Source: Paenibacillus tyrphae
Lineage (GTDB): Bacteria > Bacillota > Bacilli > Paenibacillales > NBRC-103111
NCBI RefSeq assembly: GCF_027925525.1
Contig: NZ_BSDJ01000011.1
Span: forward strand, 186,001 to 250,000
Direction of reading: 5' to 3'
Length of the DNA stretch: 64,000 nucleotides
The number at the start of each line of letters is the position of its first letter. Position 1 is the stretch's first letter. A model generated the notes under the pieces. It did not search any database. It was not told the DNA's origin and saw nothing but the letters and a program-made list of their open reading frames with translations. Positions 10,119 to 18,098 of the stretch are shown here, one piece after another. The translations under genes were made by a program, and so were the position numbers.

Positions 10119-11159
10119 ATGAAACGCAAACGATGGTTAGCTGCGTCATTATGCTTTGTAGCGCTGCTGCTCGGCCTGCAGTTCTCTCCGGCGGTCGACC
10201 GATTCGTACAGCATGCCAGAGAGAAGAACGGTCATGAGCGGGCTGCAGACGATGCACGGACGCTGTCTTCTCTGCTGTCGCTTAGGGTATGGAGCGACGC
10301 AGGGAATGAGAGGCGGGCCAGAGTGCTTGAAAGAATTAAGGCCGAGGCGGCGAAGCGAAATATACCGCCGGTGGACGCCAAAATCGATCGTGTCTGGAAA
10401 GCGATACCGGGCTATAACGGGCTCGAGGTCGATGTCGAGAAATCGTTGGAGCTGGCGGAGCGACAGTCGTTTCCGGAAACGCCGCAGCTCGTGTTCCGCG
10501 AAGTGCCGCCTCAAGTCGATCTGGATCAACTCGGACCGAATCCGATCTACAAGGGCAACCCGGCGAAGCCAATGGCAGCGCTCATGATCAACGTGGCGTG
10601 GGGCGACGAGTATTTGCCGCGAATGCTGGATATTCTTCGTAAGGAGCAGGTGCATGCGACCTTTTTCTTCGATGGGATGTGGCTGAAAAAAAATATTCCG
10701 TCCGCCCGCAAAATTATGGAGGAAGGACACGAAGTCTCCAATCATGCCTACTCTCACCGGGACATGAGCAAGCTCAGCCGGACGCAAGCCGCTGCCGAAA
10801 TCAGCAAGACCGAGACGATGCTGAAGCAGGAGTTGGGAGTGCAGAACCGTCTGTTTGCCCCGCCCTCGGGCGATTACAATCAAATGACCGTAGACGTTGC
10901 GCATGAGATGAGCCTGCGTACCATTCTGTGGACGATAGATACGGTAGATTGGAAAAAGCCGGAGCCCTCTTCCATCGTGCAAAAAGTAGCCACGCGGATC
11001 GAACCCGGCTCTCTGATCCTGATGCATCCAACATCTTCGAGCAGCGCCGCGCTGCAGGGCATCATTCGCGCAATCCGGGCCAAAGGGCTTTCTTTGGGCA
11101 CCGTCAGCGAGGTCATCTCGCCCGCGCGGATTCCGAAGGTTGAGTCCGCCGGACAATAA
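10119..11159 (+). CDS. YlxY-type polysaccharide deacetylase-like protein
   Basis: Secreted NodB-homology protein of 346 residues. Its position between pnp and the mlpA-type protease matches B. subtilis ylxY. The N-terminus (MKRKRWLAASLCFVALLLG) is a signal peptide or anchor. The NodB domain starts near residue 150. The metal-binding histidine motif is present as SNHAYSHRDM, and later motifs (FAPPSGDYN, LWTIDTVDWKKP, LILMHPT) are clear. The usual first motif TFDDG is replaced by NVAWGDE, so the two aspartates that act as base and metal ligand are not visible. Activity is therefore uncertain; it may be a binding protein or an altered enzyme. ATG 10119 is chosen over 10113 because AGGAG lies 7 bases upstream of it. 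Confidence 0.85.
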   Translation: MKRKRWLAASLCFVALLLGLQFSPAVDRFVQHAREKNGHERAADDARTLSSLLSLRVWSDAGNERRARVLERIKAEAAKRNIPPVDAKIDRVWKAIPGYNGLEVDVEKSLELAERQSFPETPQLVFREVPPQVDLDQLGPNPIYKGNPAKPMAALMINVAWGDEYLPRMLDILRKEQVHATFFFDGMWLKKNIPSARKIMEEGHEVSNHAYSHRDMSKLSRTQAAAEISKTETMLKQELGVQNRLFAPPSGDYNQMTVDVAHEMSLRTILWTIDTVDWKKPEPSSIVQKVATRIEPGSLILMHPTSSSSAALQGIIRAIRAKGLSLGTVSEVISPARIPKVESAGQ

Positions 11160-11228
11160 TGGTAATATCAGAATGTTATACCTTTGCAGGGAATCAAGAC
11201 TTCGCCGTACCGAGGAGGCTTAAAGCGT

Positions 11229-12479
11229 TTGGACAAATACACACTTACCAACGGACTGCGGCTCGTCATCGAGAAAATTCCGACGTGCCGCTCCGTTGCT
11301 TTCGGCATCTGGGTCAAAACCGGATCGCGCAGCGAAAACGAGACAAACAACGGCATTTCGCATTTTATCGAGCATATGCTCTTTAAGGGCACGGAAAAAT
11401 ATTCCGCCAAAGATATCGCCGAAATTTTCGACGGCATCGGAGGCAACGTGAATGCCTTCACTTCGAAGGAGTACACATGCTATTATTGCAAGGTGCTGGA
11501 CGAGCATCTGCCGCTCGCGGTGGAAGTGCTCTCCGATATGTTTTTCGGTTCGGTCTTCGATGAGACGGAATTGGAAAAAGAAAAAAATGTCATCTACGAA
11601 GAAATCGCGATGTACGAAGATACTCCGGACGATATGGTGCATGATTTGATTGCCCGGGCCGCTTTCGGCGGGCATTCACTCGGACGTACCATCATCGGCA
11701 CGCAAAGCAATCTGGCGGCGATGACCTCTGATACGCTTAAGGAGTATATGAAGTCGCAGTATACGATTGCCAATACGGTTATCAGCATCGCCGGCAACAT
11801 TAACGACGATGTCGTCGGCTTGATCGAGAAACATTTCGGGAGCTTCGCGAATGCGGGTTCACAGGCCCCGCTTGATCCTTTGGCGTTTCGGAGCGATTCC
11901 GAGTATCACCAGAAGAAGACTGAACAAAATCATATCTGTTTATCGCTGCCCGGACTGGCCGCGAAGGACGACCGGCTGTATGCGATGATCCTGCTGAACA
12001 ATGCGATCGGCGGCGGCATGAGCTCCCGGTTATTCCAGGAAATCCGCGAGAAACGCGGTCTGGCTTACTCGGTATATTCCTATCATTCTTCCTACCAGGA
12101 CGGCGGTCTGTTTACCGTCTATACCGGTACGGCGCCTAAGCAGACCGAAGAAGTGCTTAAGGTGACGCTGGAGCTGTTGGCCGACATCAAGGAAAAGGGA
12201 TTGACGCCGACCGAGCTGAAGAAGGGCAAGGAACAGATGAAGGGCAGCTTGATTTTGAGCCTGGAGAGCACCAGCAGCCGGATGAACCGGATCGGGAAAA
12301 ACGAGTTGATGCTGGGCAGACATTACAATCTGGATGAAATGATACAGCGTATCGAAAGCGTGGAGATGGAGCAAGTTCAAGCGCTGACGGCGGAGATGCT
12401 GTCCGTGCCGTTTGCATTGGCTATGGTCGGGCAGACGAATGAGGCCATTGCCGGATTTAGGAGGGATCAGCTTGTCTGA
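11229..12479 (+). CDS. mlpA: M16-family zinc protease (MlpA/YmxG type)
   Basis: Processing-peptidase-like M16B enzyme of 416 residues. The inverted zinc motif HFIEH lies near residues 45-49, with the distal glutamate in the KEKNVIYEEIAMYEDTPDD segment about 75 residues later, so the active site looks intact. The C-terminal half has the usual inactive-domain fold with IREKRGLAYSVYSY. The start is TTG 11229, ten bases after AGGAGG. Upstream in-frame codons exist from 11184 but lack a ribosome binding site. It overlaps the start of dut, as ymxG is near dut in Bacillus. Confidence 0.92.
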   Translation: MDKYTLTNGLRLVIEKIPTCRSVAFGIWVKTGSRSENETNNGISHFIEHMLFKGTEKYSAKDIAEIFDGIGGNVNAFTSKEYTCYYCKVLDEHLPLAVEVLSDMFFGSVFDETELEKEKNVIYEEIAMYEDTPDDMVHDLIARAAFGGHSLGRTIIGTQSNLAAMTSDTLKEYMKSQYTIANTVISIAGNINDDVVGLIEKHFGSFANAGSQAPLDPLAFRSDSEYHQKKTEQNHICLSLPGLAAKDDRLYAMILLNNAIGGGMSSRLFQEIREKRGLAYSVYSYHSSYQDGGLFTVYTGTAPKQTEEVLKVTLELLADIKEKGLTPTELKKGKEQMKGSLILSLESTSSRMNRIGKNELMLGRHYNLDEMIQRIESVEMEQVQALTAEMLSVPFALAMVGQTNEAIAGFRRDQLV

Positions 12480-12927
12480 ACGAATCGAAGTGTTAATTAA
12501 ACGGCTGCCGGGCAACGAGGATATCGCGCTGCCGCAAAAGATGTCCGAGCTGGCCAGCGGCTTCGATCTGTATGCCGCTGTAAGCGAGCCGGTCGATCTC
12601 GGGCCAGGGGAACGGACGCTCATTCCGACCGGATTTTCGCTTGCCATGCCGGCAGGGCTGGAAGCCCAGATCCGTCCGCGAAGCGGGCTTGCTTTTAAAC
12701 ACGGGATCACATCCTTGAACACACCGGGCACGATCGATGCCGATTACCGCGGCGAAGTCAAGGTGCTGCTGATCAATCACGGCAAAGAAACGTTCACCAT
12801 CAACCGTAACGAGCGTATCGCGCAAATGGTGTTTCAAACGGTGCCGCTCATTACGCTGACCGAGGTAAGCGAGCTGGACGAGACGGAACGCGGATCGGGC
12901 GGCTTCGGGCACACGGGAACAAAATAG
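12472..12927 (+). CDS. dut: Deoxyuridine 5'-triphosphate nucleotidohydrolase
   Basis: dUTPase converts dUTP to dUMP and pyrophosphate, keeping uracil out of DNA. All five trimeric dUTPase motifs can be read: AGSGFDLYA-like ASGFDLYAAV, PRSGLAFKHGI, NTPGTIDADYRGEVKVLLIN, RIAQMVFQ and the C-terminal RGSGGFGHTG arm. The TTG at 12472 has TTAGGAGGGA before it and gives 151 residues, the usual length. It overlaps the preceding protease gene by eight bases, so translation is coupled. Confidence 0.95.
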   Translation: MSERIEVLIKRLPGNEDIALPQKMSELASGFDLYAAVSEPVDLGPGERTLIPTGFSLAMPAGLEAQIRPRSGLAFKHGITSLNTPGTIDADYRGEVKVLLINHGKETFTINRNERIAQMVFQTVPLITLTEVSELDETERGSGGFGHTGTK

Positions 12928-12942
12928 AAAGACGGGCGATCC

Positions 12943-12992
12943 AAGCGCTTTTCCGCAGACCGGCAATTCGGCCTGACGGGAGAGCGCTTTTT
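12943..12992 (+). terminator. Rho-independent terminator after dut
   Basis: AAGCGCT (12943-12949) pairs with AGCGCTT (12983-12989), with an inner GC-rich arm (CAGACCGG / CCTG region) and a following T run. Confidence 0.75.
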
Positions 12993-13045
12993 GTTTGCCG
13001 ACGAACGATGCCGGCCGTCGGCGTTTGGGGGCTTGCTCTGCCGGA

Positions 13046-13073
13046 ACCCATCTCTGGGCTGTCGCATATCATG
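13046..13073 (+). promoter_or_regulatory. Candidate sigma-K promoter for dpaA
   Basis: AC at 13046-13047, then 17 bases, then CATATCATG at 13065-13073. The sigma-K consensus is AC, 16-17 bases, CATAnnnTA, so one base differs. Dipicolinate synthase is a known mother-cell sigma-K target in B. subtilis. The short consensus makes chance matches easy. Confidence 0.45.
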
Positions 13074-13109
13074 ATTTATCGAGAGCGACATGGAAAGAGG
13101 TGAGAATGA

Positions 13110-14009
13110 ATGCTGACCGGGATTCAAGTAGCGTTGATCGGCGGCGATGCCAGGCAGCTCGAGGTGATTCATAGATGCTCCGAACTCGACGCATCCGTCG
13201 TCTTGTTCGGCTTTGATAATTTGCAGAACGGTTCAAGCGGGATCACCAAGGCAGAATTGACGCCCGAAGCGCTTGTGGCTTTGGATGCCGTCATTTTGCC
13301 TGCTGTTGGGACGGACGATCAAGGAAATGTGGACAGTCTGTTTTCATCCAAAGAGTTACGACTCAACCATGAACATATAGCTGCCCTGCCGAAGCATGCC
13401 ATCGTCTTTACGGGCATGGCCAAACCTTACTTACGCGACTTGTGCTCGAACGAAGGCATCACGCTGATCGAATTGTTCGACCGCGACGATGTGGCGATTT
13501 ACAACTCTATTCCGACAGCCGAAGGCGCGGTGATGATGGCAATTCAGAACACGGATATCACCATTCACGGTTCGGAATCTATGGTGCTTGGCTTCGGAAG
13601 AACCGGAGCGACGCTTGCCCGCACACTGCAAGGCATGGGCGCGAAGGTCAGGGTGGGCGTCAACAAGCCCGAATATTACGCCCGCGCGATCGAGATGGGA
13701 ATGAATCCCTTTTATACGCAAGAGCTGATTTCCCACGTATCCCAAGTGGATTTGCTGTTCAACACCATCCCGGCCATGGTGGTCACCGCTCAAGTCATCG
13801 CCAATATTCCGCATCGCGCGATTATTATTGATCTTGCCTCCAAGCCGGGCGGAACCGATTTCCGCTATGCCGAAAAACGCGGGGTGAAGGCGATGCTTGC
13901 GCCGGGGCTGCCCGGAATTGTCGCCCCGAAGACGGCCGGGCGCATCATTGGCGATACGCTGACCCGCATCATCATGGAGGACGCAAGACGAAGGAGGAAC
14001 GGGGAATGA
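13110..14009 (+). CDS. dpaA: Dipicolinate synthase subunit A
   Basis: DpaA (SpoVFA) with DpaB makes dipicolinic acid from the dihydrodipicolinate pathway in the mother cell; the product fills the spore core. The 299-residue protein has the N-terminal GGDARQLEVIHRCSELDA segment and a Rossmann motif VLGFGRTGATLARTLQGMG near residue 157, consistent with a nicotinamide cofactor. The ATG is preceded by GAAAGAGGTGAG. It overlaps dpaB by four bases (ATGA). The following genes asd, dapG and dapA supply its substrate branch. Confidence 0.96.
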   Translation: MLTGIQVALIGGDARQLEVIHRCSELDASVVLFGFDNLQNGSSGITKAELTPEALVALDAVILPAVGTDDQGNVDSLFSSKELRLNHEHIAALPKHAIVFTGMAKPYLRDLCSNEGITLIELFDRDDVAIYNSIPTAEGAVMMAIQNTDITIHGSESMVLGFGRTGATLARTLQGMGAKVRVGVNKPEYYARAIEMGMNPFYTQELISHVSQVDLLFNTIPAMVVTAQVIANIPHRAIIIDLASKPGGTDFRYAEKRGVKAMLAPGLPGIVAPKTAGRIIGDTLTRIIMEDARRRRNGE

Positions 14010-14599
14010 ATTGGGATCAATTGACGGTGGGCTTCGCCTTAACCGGCTCTCACTGCACGTTCGAAGAAACGATGCCGCAAATCCGTCGTTTTGTCAACGC
14101 CGGTGCTAAAGTCGTGCCCATCGTATCCAATACGATCATGACCACGGACACGCGTTTCGGCACATCGGCAAATTGGCAAAAAGAGTTGAAAGAGATCACA
14201 GGAAATGATATTATTTCTTCAATTGTAGATGCAGAACCGCTCGGTCCTTCGAAACTCCTAGACATAATGGTGATTGCTCCTTGTACCGGGAATACGACCA
14301 GCAAGCTTGCTAACGCCATGACGGAAAGTCCCGTACTGATGGCGGCCAAAGCGCAGATGCGCAACGGGAGACCGCTCGTACTGGCGATTTCGACAAATGA
14401 CGGATTGGGACTGAACGCCACGAATATCGGTAAGCTTCTGATTACCAAAAACATTTATTTCGTCCCGTTCGGACAGGATGCGCCGACGGTCAAACCGAAT
14501 TCGCTTGTGGCGCGCATGGATTTGATCATGGAAGCTTGCGAGGCGGCCCTTCAAGGCAAGCAGCTGCAGCCGATGCTGATTGAACGGTTTAATTACTGA
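14006..14599 (+). CDS. dpaB: Dipicolinate synthase subunit B
   Basis: DpaB (SpoVFB) is the flavoprotein-like subunit of dipicolinate synthase. The 197-residue sequence has the LTGSHCTFEETMPQIRRF start, the VIAPCTGNTTSKLANAMTES loop of the flavoprotein (HFCD-like) fold, and the ending LQPMLIERFNY. It overlaps dpaA by four bases and precedes asd by about 40 bases, the Bacillus order spoVFA-spoVFB-asd-dapG-dapA. Confidence 0.96.
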   Translation: MNWDQLTVGFALTGSHCTFEETMPQIRRFVNAGAKVVPIVSNTIMTTDTRFGTSANWQKELKEITGNDIISSIVDAEPLGPSKLLDIMVIAPCTGNTTSKLANAMTESPVLMAAKAQMRNGRPLVLAISTNDGLGLNATNIGKLLITKNIYFVPFGQDAPTVKPNSLVARMDLIMEACEAALQGKQLQPMLIERFNY

Positions 14600-14642
14600 T
14601 CCTGCATTTTTTATCATTCATCTTTAGGGGAGAGGACAATAC

Positions 14643-15683
14643 ATGTCGAATCAAAAGTTGTTTAACGTCGCAGTAGTAGGCGCGACAGGTGCCGTAGGAG
14701 AACAGATCCTCCGTTTGCTGGCTGAACGGAATTTCCCCATCCAAGAGCTGAAGCTCTTGTCCTCGGCCCGGTCCGCAGGCAAGAAACTTCAGTTCAAAGG
14801 CCGTGAAGTGACGATTGAAGAAGCAACGCCGGACAGCTTCAAAGGCGTAGACATTGCCCTGTTCAGCGCAGGAGGCGACGTCAGCCGGACACTGGTTCCG
14901 GAAGCGATCAAGCATGGAACCGTATGTATCGACAACACCAGCGCGTTCCGGATGGACCCGGAAACGCCGCTTGTCGTGCCTGAGGTAAATATCGACAAAG
15001 TCAGCGACCACAAAGGCGTGATTGCCAACCCGAACTGCTCTACGATTCAAATGGTGCAAACGCTGAAGCCGCTTTACGACCGCTACGGCATTTCCCGCAT
15101 CATCGTATCCACTTACCAAGCCGTATCCGGCGCAGGCGCCAGCGCGATTAACGAGATGCTTCGCCAGTCCCGCGAAGTACTGGAAGGAAACGCTGTAGAG
15201 CCGCAAATTTTACCGGTAGGTTCTTTGCCGGTCAAACATCAAATCGCATTCAACGCTATTCCGCAAATCGACAAATTTGTGGACAATGGCTTTACTTACG
15301 AAGAAATGAAAATGATCAATGAAACGAAAAAAATTATGGGCGACGAATCGCTGGAAGTAACCGCGACTTGCGTGCGGATTCCGGTCGTTTACGGCCATTC
15401 CGAATCGGTTTATGTCGAGCTTAAGCAAGATTTTGATATCGAAGAGGTGAAACGCCTGCTGGCTGATTCGCCGGGAATCGTGGTACAGGATAACGCTGCC
15501 GAGCAGCTGTATCCGCTGGCTACGGAAGCGACAGGTAAGCTTGAAACGTTCGTCGGACGTATTCGCCGCGATCTTAGCAACCCAAGAGCCCTCAATCTGT
15601 GGATCGTATCCGACAACCTGCTCAAGGGAGCGGCTTGGAATGCCGTCCAAATTGCCGAATACATCGCAATCGAGCAGCAATAA
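14643..15683 (+). CDS. asd: Aspartate-semialdehyde dehydrogenase
   Basis: Asd reduces aspartyl phosphate to aspartate semialdehyde for lysine, DAP, methionine and threonine synthesis. The NADP-binding VAVVGATGAVGEQILRLL is at the N-terminus, and the catalytic cysteine sits in VIANPNCSTIQMVQ near residue 130. The substrate-binding VRIPVVYGHSESVYVE is near residue 240. Length (346) is normal. A GGGGAGAGG ribosome binding site precedes the ATG. A hairpin follows the gene before dapG. Confidence 0.97.
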   Translation: MSNQKLFNVAVVGATGAVGEQILRLLAERNFPIQELKLLSSARSAGKKLQFKGREVTIEEATPDSFKGVDIALFSAGGDVSRTLVPEAIKHGTVCIDNTSAFRMDPETPLVVPEVNIDKVSDHKGVIANPNCSTIQMVQTLKPLYDRYGISRIIVSTYQAVSGAGASAINEMLRQSREVLEGNAVEPQILPVGSLPVKHQIAFNAIPQIDKFVDNGFTYEEMKMINETKKIMGDESLEVTATCVRIPVVYGHSESVYVELKQDFDIEEVKRLLADSPGIVVQDNAAEQLYPLATEATGKLETFVGRIRRDLSNPRALNLWIVSDNLLKGAAWNAVQIAEYIAIEQQ

Positions 15684-15694
15684 ATGGAACTAAA

Positions 15695-15728
15695 CTGGCT
15701 TTCTGAGACACTCAGGAAGCCAGAATTT
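15695..15728 (+). terminator. Stem-loop between asd and dapG (terminator-like)
   Basis: A 13-bp stem, CTGGCTTTCTGAG (15695-15707) with CTCAGGAAGCCAG (15711-15723), one G-U pair, three-base loop, followed by AATTTTG. The U-tract is short, so it may attenuate rather than fully terminate. Confidence 0.65.
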
Positions 15729-15767
15729 TGCTATTAACTATGGCACATGGACAAGGGGAGAGATCAC

Positions 15768-16985
15768 ATGAGGATCTTGGTGCAAAAATTCGGAGGCACT
15801 TCTCTTTCCACAGCCGAGGCTAGAACACACGTTATTGAACACATCCAAGATGCTTTGAACCAAGAATACAAAACGGTTGTTGTTGTTTCGGCTATGGGTC
15901 GCAGAGGGGAACCTTACGCAACGGACACGCTACTGGATTGGATTGGGCAAAATGGAAATAACCTGCCTGCACGCGAGCGGGATATGCTGTTATGCTGCGG
16001 CGAATTTATCTCGGCCGCTACGCTTTGTAGTCTACTGAACGCCGAGGGGATACCTGCTGTTGCTTTAACCGGCGCGCAAGCGGGAATTTTAACGAATGAC
16101 GAACACGGCAATGCTCAAATCGTGACGATTCGACCGGGGCGGATGCTTGAACTGCTGGAGCAGGGGAACGTCGTCATCGTCGCCGGCTTTCAAGGCGAGA
16201 CGGCGACAGGCGATTTCACGACGCTCGGCCGGGGCGGAAGTGACACGTCGGCTACCGCACTTGGAGCGGCTTTAAATGCGGAGCTCGTCGAAATTTTCAC
16301 CGATGTGAGCGGTATTTTGACAGCAGATCCGCGGATCGTGGAAGAAGCAAGAGCGCTTTCGGTCGTCTCTTATATGGAAATCTGCAACATGGCGCATTTA
16401 GGCGCGAAGGTCATTCATCCCAGAGCGGTAGAAGTCGCTATGAATGCCGGAATTCCGGTAAGGGTACGCTCCACGTTTTCCAAGGATAAAGGAACGCTTG
16501 TTACGCATGCCGACGCGCTTCGGAACGAATCCGGCGCTGTGCAGGACCGGTTTGTCACGGGTATCGCTCACGTGCCGAATATCTCGCAAATCCGGGTAGC
16601 GCCACAGGAAGGCAGCTACGATCTTCAGCTTAACGTGTTTAAAGCGATGGCGCGGCAGCGAATCAGCGTCGATTTTATTAACGTCAACCCATCCGGCGTC
16701 GTGTACACGGTCTTTGATCATGAGGCGGAGCGGGCGGCCGAAACGCTTCAGGGAATGGGTTATACGCCGCACATCACGCCGAACTGCGCGAAAGTTTCGA
16801 TCATTGGGGCCGGAATGAACGGCGTCCCCGGCATTATGGCCCACATTGTCGAAGCGCTTACGGAAGAAGACATCCAGATTCTGCAGTCTGCCGATTCGAA
16901 TACGACCATCTGGGTATTGGTGCAAGGCGACGACATGGTCAAAGCCGTTCGTGCGCTGCATCGCAAATTCGAGCTCCATAGATAA
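15768..16985 (+). CDS. dapG: Aspartokinase (DapG type)
   Basis: Aspartate kinase phosphorylates aspartate in the first step of the DAP/lysine branch. The kinase domain begins with QKFGGTSLSTAEAR and contains TTLGRGGSDTSATALGAAL near residue 160. Two C-terminal ACT domains follow from about residue 265 (for example VSIIGAGMNGVPGIMA), as expected for a feedback-regulated enzyme. B. subtilis DapG responds to DAP; the same is inferred from gene order. ATG 15768 is chosen over 15747 because AAGGGGAGAG precedes it. Length 405 is typical. Confidence 0.94.
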   Translation: MRILVQKFGGTSLSTAEARTHVIEHIQDALNQEYKTVVVVSAMGRRGEPYATDTLLDWIGQNGNNLPARERDMLLCCGEFISAATLCSLLNAEGIPAVALTGAQAGILTNDEHGNAQIVTIRPGRMLELLEQGNVVIVAGFQGETATGDFTTLGRGGSDTSATALGAALNAELVEIFTDVSGILTADPRIVEEARALSVVSYMEICNMAHLGAKVIHPRAVEVAMNAGIPVRVRSTFSKDKGTLVTHADALRNESGAVQDRFVTGIAHVPNISQIRVAPQEGSYDLQLNVFKAMARQRISVDFINVNPSGVVYTVFDHEAERAAETLQGMGYTPHITPNCAKVSIIGAGMNGVPGIMAHIVEALTEEDIQILQSADSNTTIWVLVQGDDMVKAVRALHRKFELHR

Positions 16986-17013
16986 CGCATAATGTTTTAG
17001 GGGGAGACAACAC

Positions 17014-17889
17014 GTGGATTTTGGCACAATGATAACCGCCATGGTTACACCGTTCGATGACAATCTTAACATCGACTGGACGCAATTTGAGAACGTGATG
17101 GACTACTTGATCGAGGAGCAGCAAAGCGACAGTCTCGTTATCTGCGGCACAACCGGCGAATCTCCTACACTAACGGAAGAAGAGAAGCTCGAAAGTTTTC
17201 GAAGGGCCGTAAAGTATGCGCGCGGCCGCTGCAAAATTATTGCAGGGACCGGCAGCTACGATACCGCTCATTCCATTCATTTGTCGCAAGCGGCCGAAAA
17301 GCTTGGTGTCGATGCGCTGCTTCTGGTGGCGCCGTACTACAATCGGCCTTCGCAAGAAGGACTTTATCAGCATTACAAAGCCATTGCCGAGTCGGTTAAC
17401 ATCCCGATCATCCTTTATAATGTGCCCGGGCGGACCGGTGTCAATATCGAGCCGGAGACGACGATTCGTTTGTCCCACATCCCGAACATCGTTGCGACGA
17501 AGGATTGCACGGATACGGACCAGCTGACGCAGATCATTACCGGCGCCGCCCCGGGCTTTCTAGTCTACAGCGGCGACGACAGCGCCACGCTCCCCGCTTT
17601 GGCGGTCGGTGCGCGGGGGATCGTCAGCGTTGCGAGCCATGTGATCGGCAAAGAAATGAGAACGATGATCGATCGCTACTTGCAGGGCGAAGTAAAAGAG
17701 GCGGCGAGGCTTCATGGTCAGTTGCTTCCGGTATTCCGCGGGCTGTTCTTGTGCCCCCATCGCGTACCGAGCCCGGCTCCGGTCAAGCATGCGCTTAGCC
17801 TGAAAGGATTGCGCGTGGGCGGGGTTCGACTGCCGCTCGTGGACGTCACAGAGCAAGAAAAACAATTTATCGCTTCGCTTTTTGCCTAA
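17014..17889 (+). CDS. dapA: 4-hydroxy-tetrahydrodipicolinate synthase
   Basis: DapA condenses pyruvate with aspartate semialdehyde, making the precursor of both DAP (cell wall) and dipicolinate (spore). The GTTGESPTLTEEEK loop is near residue 45. The catalytic tyrosine lies in ILYNVPGRTG and the Schiff-base lysine in VATKDCTD near residue 162. It starts with GTG after AGGGGGAGA. Length (291) is normal. A good terminator follows, ending the dpaAB-asd-dapGA group. Confidence 0.97.
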   Translation: MDFGTMITAMVTPFDDNLNIDWTQFENVMDYLIEEQQSDSLVICGTTGESPTLTEEEKLESFRRAVKYARGRCKIIAGTGSYDTAHSIHLSQAAEKLGVDALLLVAPYYNRPSQEGLYQHYKAIAESVNIPIILYNVPGRTGVNIEPETTIRLSHIPNIVATKDCTDTDQLTQIITGAAPGFLVYSGDDSATLPALAVGARGIVSVASHVIGKEMRTMIDRYLQGEVKEAARLHGQLLPVFRGLFLCPHRVPSPAPVKHALSLKGLRVGGVRLPLVDVTEQEKQFIASLFA

Positions 17890-17900
17890 GCTTTACGACA

Positions 17901-17929
17901 ACCGGTGCCCTTCGGCATCGGTTTTTTTG
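17901..17929 (+). terminator. Rho-independent terminator after dapA
   Basis: ACCGGTGCC (17901-17909), CTTC loop, GGCATCGGT (17914-17922), then a run of seven Ts. Confidence 0.9.
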
Positions 17930-17982
17930 TTTTGGGAATAATACGCTTTACGCAAGGTGGATAGCCGAGTAGACCGGCTCAC

Positions 17983-18012
17983 TTGTAAAGAGTCATTTTT
18001 TTCATGTATAAT
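17983..18012 (+). promoter_or_regulatory. Candidate sigma-A promoter for the RNase J gene
   Basis: TTGTAA at 17983-17988, 18-base spacer, perfect TATAAT at 18007-18012, about 85 bases upstream of the gene. Confidence 0.7.
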
Positions 18013-18098
18013 GATGTCAAGTGACTGGTGCGGTTAAAATTTGGTTTTGAATAATCATATGGAAATCGTCGTCAATTACATTGAGGAGGTTTAGTTAC

